Shown one piece after another: positions 30,804-35,666 of a DNA stretch of 35,666 nucleotides. This stretch comes from Gnetum montanum. Its lineage: Eukaryota; Streptophyta; Gnetopsida; Gnetales; Gnetaceae. The stretch is from the NCBI GenBank assembly GCA_015680685.1, contig MNCI01020249.1, positions 146,525-182,190 of the forward strand, written 5' to 3'. Position 1 is the stretch's first letter, and every line of letters starts with the position of its first letter. A model generated the notes under the pieces. The model was not told where the DNA came from and searched no databases. It saw nothing but the letters and a program-made list of their open reading frames with translations. Position numbers and translations under genes: made by a program.

Positions 30804-32289
30804 ACAAATATTAATAGCAGGTTTTACAATAGTTTGCACTAGTAGCTAAGTCTCCTAATTAGACTAAGATGTATTAATTATACTAGTTGCTATTGTTTGT
30901 TACTTTCCTTTTGACTGAAATAAAGTAATGTGTATACTAGAACTATTCATAGTCTTAGAAATCATCCTAAAGAAAGCATGTTTTGGGGGCCTGTAATTAG
31001 GGCTACTAGCTCCATCACCCATCTACAACTTAACAACTCAATTATCACTTTCTTGTAGAGGTTGTTGTGATAAAATACAACTTAAAAACTCAATTATCTT
31101 CATGATCTGGGGCTTGACTTGAACTTCTGATTTCAAACACTACTAGCCTTTTACCTAGATCCCCACGAATAACTTGTATAGTCTTATTGGCTAAGCAAGC
31201 AATAGTACAACTGCATTTCAATTTTCCTAAACTCCAAAGAGTCAAGTTATAAGCTAAGTTCTTCAAACTACCATTCTACATGTAGCCTATTCTTCATGAA
31301 TTCTTAACCCATATAACTTGTAATTCATGTTTTTGCACTTACTATTGCATAACATCTCTAGCATCTATCAAAAAATTCTCCTCTAATATCTAGACACTTT
31401 TACTTTGTGTTCTTGCTTTTTATTAAGAACTCATCAATTCATAAGTTACTTTCCATAACTCAACTTACAATATCATCTTGAACTCAAATACTTCTTCTTC
31501 CTTAGACCTATTTAGATCTTCTTGCTCTTTTTGTGATTCCTTTTCATTTCATTTTTCTATATTCTTTATTTCATATTTTTCATTCACCTCAACATTGTTC
31601 TCCTCATGGTACTTGTATTTCATGAGCAATCACAATGTTTCATTTCATGACTATTGGGTTTTACATACATTAATTCACAAAAACTAATGATTGGTCAAGC
31701 TAAACTTAAAATTATAGTCTAATAGATTTGATGATACAAAGCCTCATGTCATATCAAATTTACTATCTTATCACTAATAGTGGTGTATCCAAGATTCAAG
31801 AGAACCACTAACTTGGAATAGCAAGAAACATGAAAAAGATCTCAAATTTTACACTAAAGGAAGTAATGTTGAAAATAGTATGAAATTTTTGACCAACACT
31901 CAATTTCATAAGTTAATGTTCAAGTCTAAATTATGGGTTAGGTCCATTGGTCATTAGACTTTTTGTAATAAAGAATCAAAGCTTTATAAAATCAAATTTT
32001 TATGAAAAGGTCATGAGAGCAAAAGACAAAGAGTTGTTTTATTAAAAATAAAAATAAAAAAGGAAAATGAATGTTGATGTAATATCAAATATTCTCAAAA
32101 TCAAAAATCATTAGAAATGAATTTAGTTAATAGAAAAGAACTATTTCCCCAAGTATAGTTTAGCCTCAAGGTCAAGTCTATAAAATGGCAAGGGATTTGC
32201 CCCATCTATAACAAAAATTAGGAGTGTCAATTAAGTTGTGATTTTTTCACATTTTTTAATCACCATGATTTTCCAAAGAGTCAAGTTAT
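30804..32289. other. AT-rich DNA with short duplications
   Basis: ACAACTTAA(A)AACTCAATTATC occurs at about 31024 and 31077. A 21-base word starting TCCAAAGAGTCAAG recurs at about 31233 and 32270. A weak tRNA-like stretch on minus (AGTTCAAGTCAAGCCCC) is near 31105-31125. The Glu/Lys-rich minus frame near 31480-31640 could be gag debris but has no diagnostic motif. Confidence 0.45.
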
Positions 32290-32530
32290 AAGGGTTTGGC
32301 TATAGATACACTCCAAGACATATAGCCAACATAATCCTAAAAAAAAATTATGAAGAATATTTGATGCCTCAAGTATGATTCGAACTCACAACCTCAAGGG
32401 TTTTACAATAGGTATACCCTAAGACATAGCCAACATGATACTTTAGAAAAATTGAAAAAGGACATAATAATACCTCAAGCATAACTCGAATTGATAATCT
32501 CTTACATGCATATTCTTATTGAAACTGAAA
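32290..32530 (-). repeat. tandem tRNA-like units on minus, period about 105 bp
   Basis: One full unit (about 32340-32445) reads on minus ATGTTGGCTATGTCTTAGGG, then GAGTTCGAATCA (32388-32377), a good B box, then TTGAGGCATC and a run of T. An upstream partial copy repeats the B-box part (CAATTCGAGTTATGCTTGAGG, about 32470-32490) and a downstream one repeats the head (ATGTTGGCTATATGTCTTGG). The T-run end resembles that of plant Au-type SINEs, but the A box is not canonical. Confidence 0.65.
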
Positions 32531-32689
32531 CTAAACTTAAAACCAAAGTTTTATTACATTCAAAGACCTAAAGAATCTATAAGATAAACATTATATTTGT
32601 ATCATGAAGATTAAATATCAACTTAACAAAGTGGTGAACTAATGTCAGATGTAACAAGAAAGGATCATATAAATCTTTTGTTGCAATAT

Positions 32690-32880
32690 TTTATTTTTAT
32701 CTCAAATGTTTAGTATGAGGACAACTAAGAAAAACATGCTACACATCCTCAATGTCTCTTAAACGATATAGCCTACATATGTGTTCTTCTTTAGGAATGT
32801 GCATCCATATTTTACTTTCTATTCTAAGATGATGCAAACTCAAACAAAGCTTGTTGATAAAAATGCAGTTTCTCATTGAG
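32690..32880 (-). pseudogene. relic of a retroelement C-terminal zinc-finger region
   Basis: The minus frame reads INKLCLSLHHLRIESKIWMH, IPKEEHICRLYRLRDIEDV, a TAG, then HVFLSCPHTKHL. This resembles the region after LINE reverse transcriptases (a C-x-C ... E ... H-x4-C pattern with a preceding H-x-L-x-IE helix). The second Cys appears as Tyr. The stop is again TAG, at a place where Gln would fit. Confidence 0.5.
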
Positions 32881-33279
32881 AGTATAGTTAAAAGATAGAA
32901 AAATTTTCAGCTTAACTAATTACCTCTTATTAAATAATGAGCTTACCTCTTAAGCCAACTCTCATTGGCTTTTCACAAGAATAACAATTTCATCATTGAA
33001 TCACAACTGAATCACCATTAAAGCATCACTAGCATTATCATTGAATCACACATCACCTCAAACACATTCAATTATCACCATTTGCATGGCTTACTAATTT
33101 TGAAATCTCAAATTAAGAATTCCAAAATTTCACATTATATTCCAAACTAATTTTATTGAGGCCATTTCAAATTGAAAGAAAGAATGAAGTTTTTTCAAAT
33201 TTCACAAACTAAGGGTAAAACCTAAATCAAAACATTGAAATTAAGTTGCGTTCTCAATATTTTGATTAGAGGTATCATG

Positions 33280-34092
33280 TGATAATTAAAGTCACCATTT
33301 TTATTATTTTTAACAAAATTTTGAAGAATGAAGAAATGTCAAAAAATTGGAGAAAAAACAGTATTGTTCTCATCTACAAAAATAACAAAGGTGCGAAAAA
33401 TCATGCAAACTATAAATGGATCAAGTTAATGAGGCATTCTATAATGCTTTGGAAGAGAGTCATAGAGCAGCATCTTAGACTTAAATCAATACTAGAAGAC
33501 AATCAATTTGGATTTATTTTAGGGAGATATACTATAGAGGCTATTTTCTTAATAGAATAATTAATAGATAAATTCAATAAAACATAGAGAAAATCTACAT
33601 ATGATATTAGTTAACTTAGAAAAAGCAAATGATAGAGTGCCTAGAGATATTATTTGGGTGGCCTTGTGAAGGAAAAACATCCTTGATAAATATATAAAGT
33701 GATTCAACACACATATGAAGGAGCTACCACTAAAATTAGGACAACTTATGGAATAACATATGGTTTTGCAGTCATAGTAGGCCTACATCAAGGGTTTGTG
33801 CTTAGCCCATTCTAATTTGTCATTTTTATGGATGAAATAACAAAGGAAATATAAACTGAAATATCTTTGTGTATGTTACTTGGAGATGATATAACGTTAG
33901 TGGATACAACTCTAGAAAATATTACTTTTAAAATGTAGAAGTAAAGATATGATCGAGGATCAAAAGACTTAAAAATTAGCATATGTAATGTAGAATATAT
34001 GGAATACAATTTCAATAACAGCATAAAAATGGTGAAATAGAAGTAACAATTCAGGCCTAAAAAGTACCTCACTATAAACAATTCTATTACCT
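33280..34092 (+). pseudogene. non-LTR (LINE, RTE-like) reverse transcriptase fragment
   Basis: The frame at 33279-33560 reads FNKILKNEEMSKNWRKNSIV, LIYKNNKGAKNHANYKWIKL, RVIEQHLRL and EDNQFGFILGRYTIEAIFLIE, the first half of a LINE RVT_1 domain. Across several frameshifts it continues with VNLEKANDRVPRDIIW (the catalytic Asp is Asn), EGATTKIRT, VGLHQGFVLSPF, and CMLLGDDITLVDTT (FADD has become LGDD). It ends next to KKYLTINNSI, where the family normally has a KYLGS motif, and is cut by the LTR at 34095. Neither endonuclease nor 3' tail is present. Confidence 0.9.
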
Positions 34093-34856
34093 AGTGATGA
34101 GCAGTGAGGTACCCCTATGCTCAACCATACAAATACGAGCATTTCACGCATGATTCAGTCGAATTCCAAGGACTAAGTGCTTATGCGCCCTTGTGGAACA
34201 AGGACAAGTTGGTTAATCGTTGTCTTCCCAAGCTTACCTGTATGTCACGATTGTATGGTTAAGTAAGCTTGAGGCATATGATTTTTATAGCTTTTATGTT
34301 TTTATGTCATATGCTAGTAAAGAAGGAGAGAGGTAACTAAGTGACTAAGATAACTTAACTACTCATTAACTAAGTTCTAACTAATCCTAACACTAGCATC
34401 CATTCCCACTTGTCGTACACATCCTGAACCAATGCAACACTGCTATGATTACCAAATGCTAATCATTACTGGGTTACCAAGTGTTACACGCATGCTCGAA
34501 GTGGTCGTGCTTGTGTAATTTAACAATTTTCTTAATTGATCAAAATGAATTACTATGCTAATAATAGAAATGTAAAGTGCATAAAATAAAACAAAATAAA
34601 ATAACTGCATAAGAAAATAAAATAAAAGAAATGTGTAAGAAAACAAATCTCAAGTACTACAAGGATAAATCGAAGAGCTCGTCTTTATTGCCATACACAA
34701 GGTGTCCTTAGATACACAATGCTCGAATAAAGATCCATCCACAATTAGACCTCCTACTGTGGGCACTTGGAAAATACTCTAACTTTCAAATAGACTACAA
34801 GAGTTTCGCTACTTGACTACTAGAAAACTTCTTCCCAATTGTGCGCCTGGGCACTG

Positions 34857-34864
34857 TATTTATA
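34857..34864 (-). promoter_or_regulatory. TATA box, third family B LTR
   Basis: Minus strand GCCTATAAATACAG, in the same place relative to the conserved LTR body as in the other copies. The U3 beyond it is 238 bp. Confidence 0.72.
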
Positions 34865-34875
34865 GGCTTGGGAGG

Positions 34876-35093
34876 AACTACTCTAATAATTAGAGTAACC
34901 ACTCTAATAATTAGAATAACTACTAAAGTAACCGCTAGAGTAACCACTCTAATAATTAGAATAACTCCTAGAGTAACCGCTAGAGTAACCACTTTAATAA
35001 TTAAAATAACTGCTAAAGTAACCACTAGAGTAACCACTCTAATAATTAGAGTAACTGCTAGAGTAACCACTAGAGTAACTGCTAGAGTAATAT
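34876..35093. repeat. palindromic tandem repeats filling the U3
   Basis: Five copies of a near-perfect 17-base palindrome, ACTCTAATAATTAGAGT or a close variant, start at about 34880, 34902, 34945, 34990 and 35036. They are separated by GCTAGAGTAACC units. The array fills almost the whole space between the TATA box and the LTR end. Long open frames over it on both strands are products of the repeat. Confidence 0.9.
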
Positions 35094-35102
35094 CTCTCAT
35101 CA

Positions 35103-35666
35103 TATCCCCATGACTGAATGAAAAATCATTCTCGAGTTCCTTACAAAATATTGGGAAGGTATGGGATTATTGACTAATTGACAACTGACGATAGAATGGG
35201 ATGATAGACTCAACGTGCCCAGTGAATGGATCAATAATCATATTACAACATTAGTGTTCATGACCATTGTGGTGAACACTTGTACATAAATGACATCCAA
35301 GCCTTTATTTGGTAGCTTGAAGAGAAAAAGAGAGAGAGAAAGAAGATGGAACGTCTTTCTGCCAATGCTAAGATTGCGTCTTCCATTGTTTATCCATAGC
35401 CATGCCACCAAACTTGCTCCTTTCATAAATGTTCCAGTTTCAATCCATCCTGAGTGCTTGCTCAAAGCCCAGTACATTGTTTGTATGATCACCATCTACA
35501 CATACAACACAGTCACAAATGATCAAGGATAGATAATCCATAATGTAATTGATACCTTGCATCGATATGAAGCGCATTGGCTAAGTTGTGGTTATGGCAG
35601 AAACTGGTTTGGAGATTTATCACTAGAAACTACCTAAGGTGTAGGGGTTAGGCAATTAGTAAAATG
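35103..35666 (-). mobile_element. interior 3' part of third family B element, runs off edge
   Basis: Begins with the polypurine tract (minus TCATGGGGATA) and aligns with 22162-22490, sharing TGACTGAATGAAAA, GAGTTCCTTACAA and ACACTTGTACA/ACACCTTATTACA-type blocks. From about 35460 it continues where the other copy has its N gap, so it shows what family sequence may be missing there. No coding domain is visible. Confidence 0.85.

Larger units (their letters stand above)
34095..35102 (-). repeat. family B LTR, third copy (1008 bp)
   Basis: Starts TGATGAG and ends CTCATCA, with GAGGTACCCCTATGCTCAACC near the start and GCTCGAATAAAGATCCATCC near 34722, as in the other two LTRs. The polypurine tract and interior follow on the right (35103 onward), so this is the 3' LTR of a minus-strand element whose body extends beyond the window. 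It sits inside the LINE fragment; the left flank CCTAG (34090-34094) should be the target duplication. Confidence 0.93.

Noticed and set aside
31478-31687. Ser/Phe-rich plus-strand frame
   Set aside because: It is the complement of a Glu/Lys-rich AT stretch; no signal for a real gene on either strand.
34795-35113. Overlapping ~90-100-codon open frames on both strands, Thr/Ile/Val-rich
   Set aside because: They are the translation of the palindromic U3 repeat array and have no start context or domain.
1-35666. CRISPR array, bacterial operon or integron features
   Set aside because: All regular repeats found are retroelement or tRNA-like repeats without unique equal-length spacers; all coding content is plant retroelement.

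Overview
This window reads as non-genic DNA from a large, repeat-rich plant nuclear genome. All recognisable coding sequence belongs to plant-type transposable elements: one Ty1/copia element, several Ty3/gypsy elements with tRNA primer sites, and an RTE-like LINE, plus tRNA-derived repeats. I found no intact host gene. The very low gene content, kilobase-scale LTRs and old nested insertions fit a big seed-plant genome (a gymnosperm is plausible but unproven). Runs of N at 6212, 22491-22655 and 27436 mark it as a scaffold.

Layout. 1-3818: a Ty1/copia element on +, entering from the left, with gag end, protease, integrase, RT, RNase H, polypurine tract and a 3' LTR. 3819-4500: AT-rich flank. 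4501-13358: a Ty3/gypsy composite on the minus strand. Read from right to left it runs truncated LTR, RT, RNase H, integrase, a 30-bp minisatellite, 3' UTR, polypurine tract, full LTR, primer binding site, then a gag cut off at 4501. One LTR is thus shared by the tail of one copy and the head of the next. 13359-19118: AT-rich DNA with weak repeats only. 19119-27636: a complete LTR element on minus with 5-bp target duplication CTATG, TGATGAG...CTCATCA-type termini, a tRNA-Asp-type primer site and gag plus protease, but no RT or integrase. Its left LTR carries a nested 2.0-kb solo LTR (19708-21717). 27642-33279: older DNA with several tRNA-like repeats (an inverted pair and two tandem arrays), a protease relic and a zinc-finger relic. 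33280-34092: LINE reverse transcriptase, interrupted at 34095 by another LTR of the gag-protease family, whose interior runs off the right edge.

How it fits together. Nesting gives a relative order: LINE, then the family-B LTR inside it; and family-B element, then the solo LTR inside its LTR. The most striking shared property is the mode of decay. Reading frames hundreds of codons long keep their phase but are studded with stops, and nearly every resolvable one is TAG or TGA where related proteins have Gln or Arg. That is the footprint of C-to-T change at CAG and CGA, as expected for DNA long methylated at CHG and CG. A second recurring theme is that every gypsy LTR family here has repeats or palindromes in the U3 region upstream of its TATA box. 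No element looks autonomous today.
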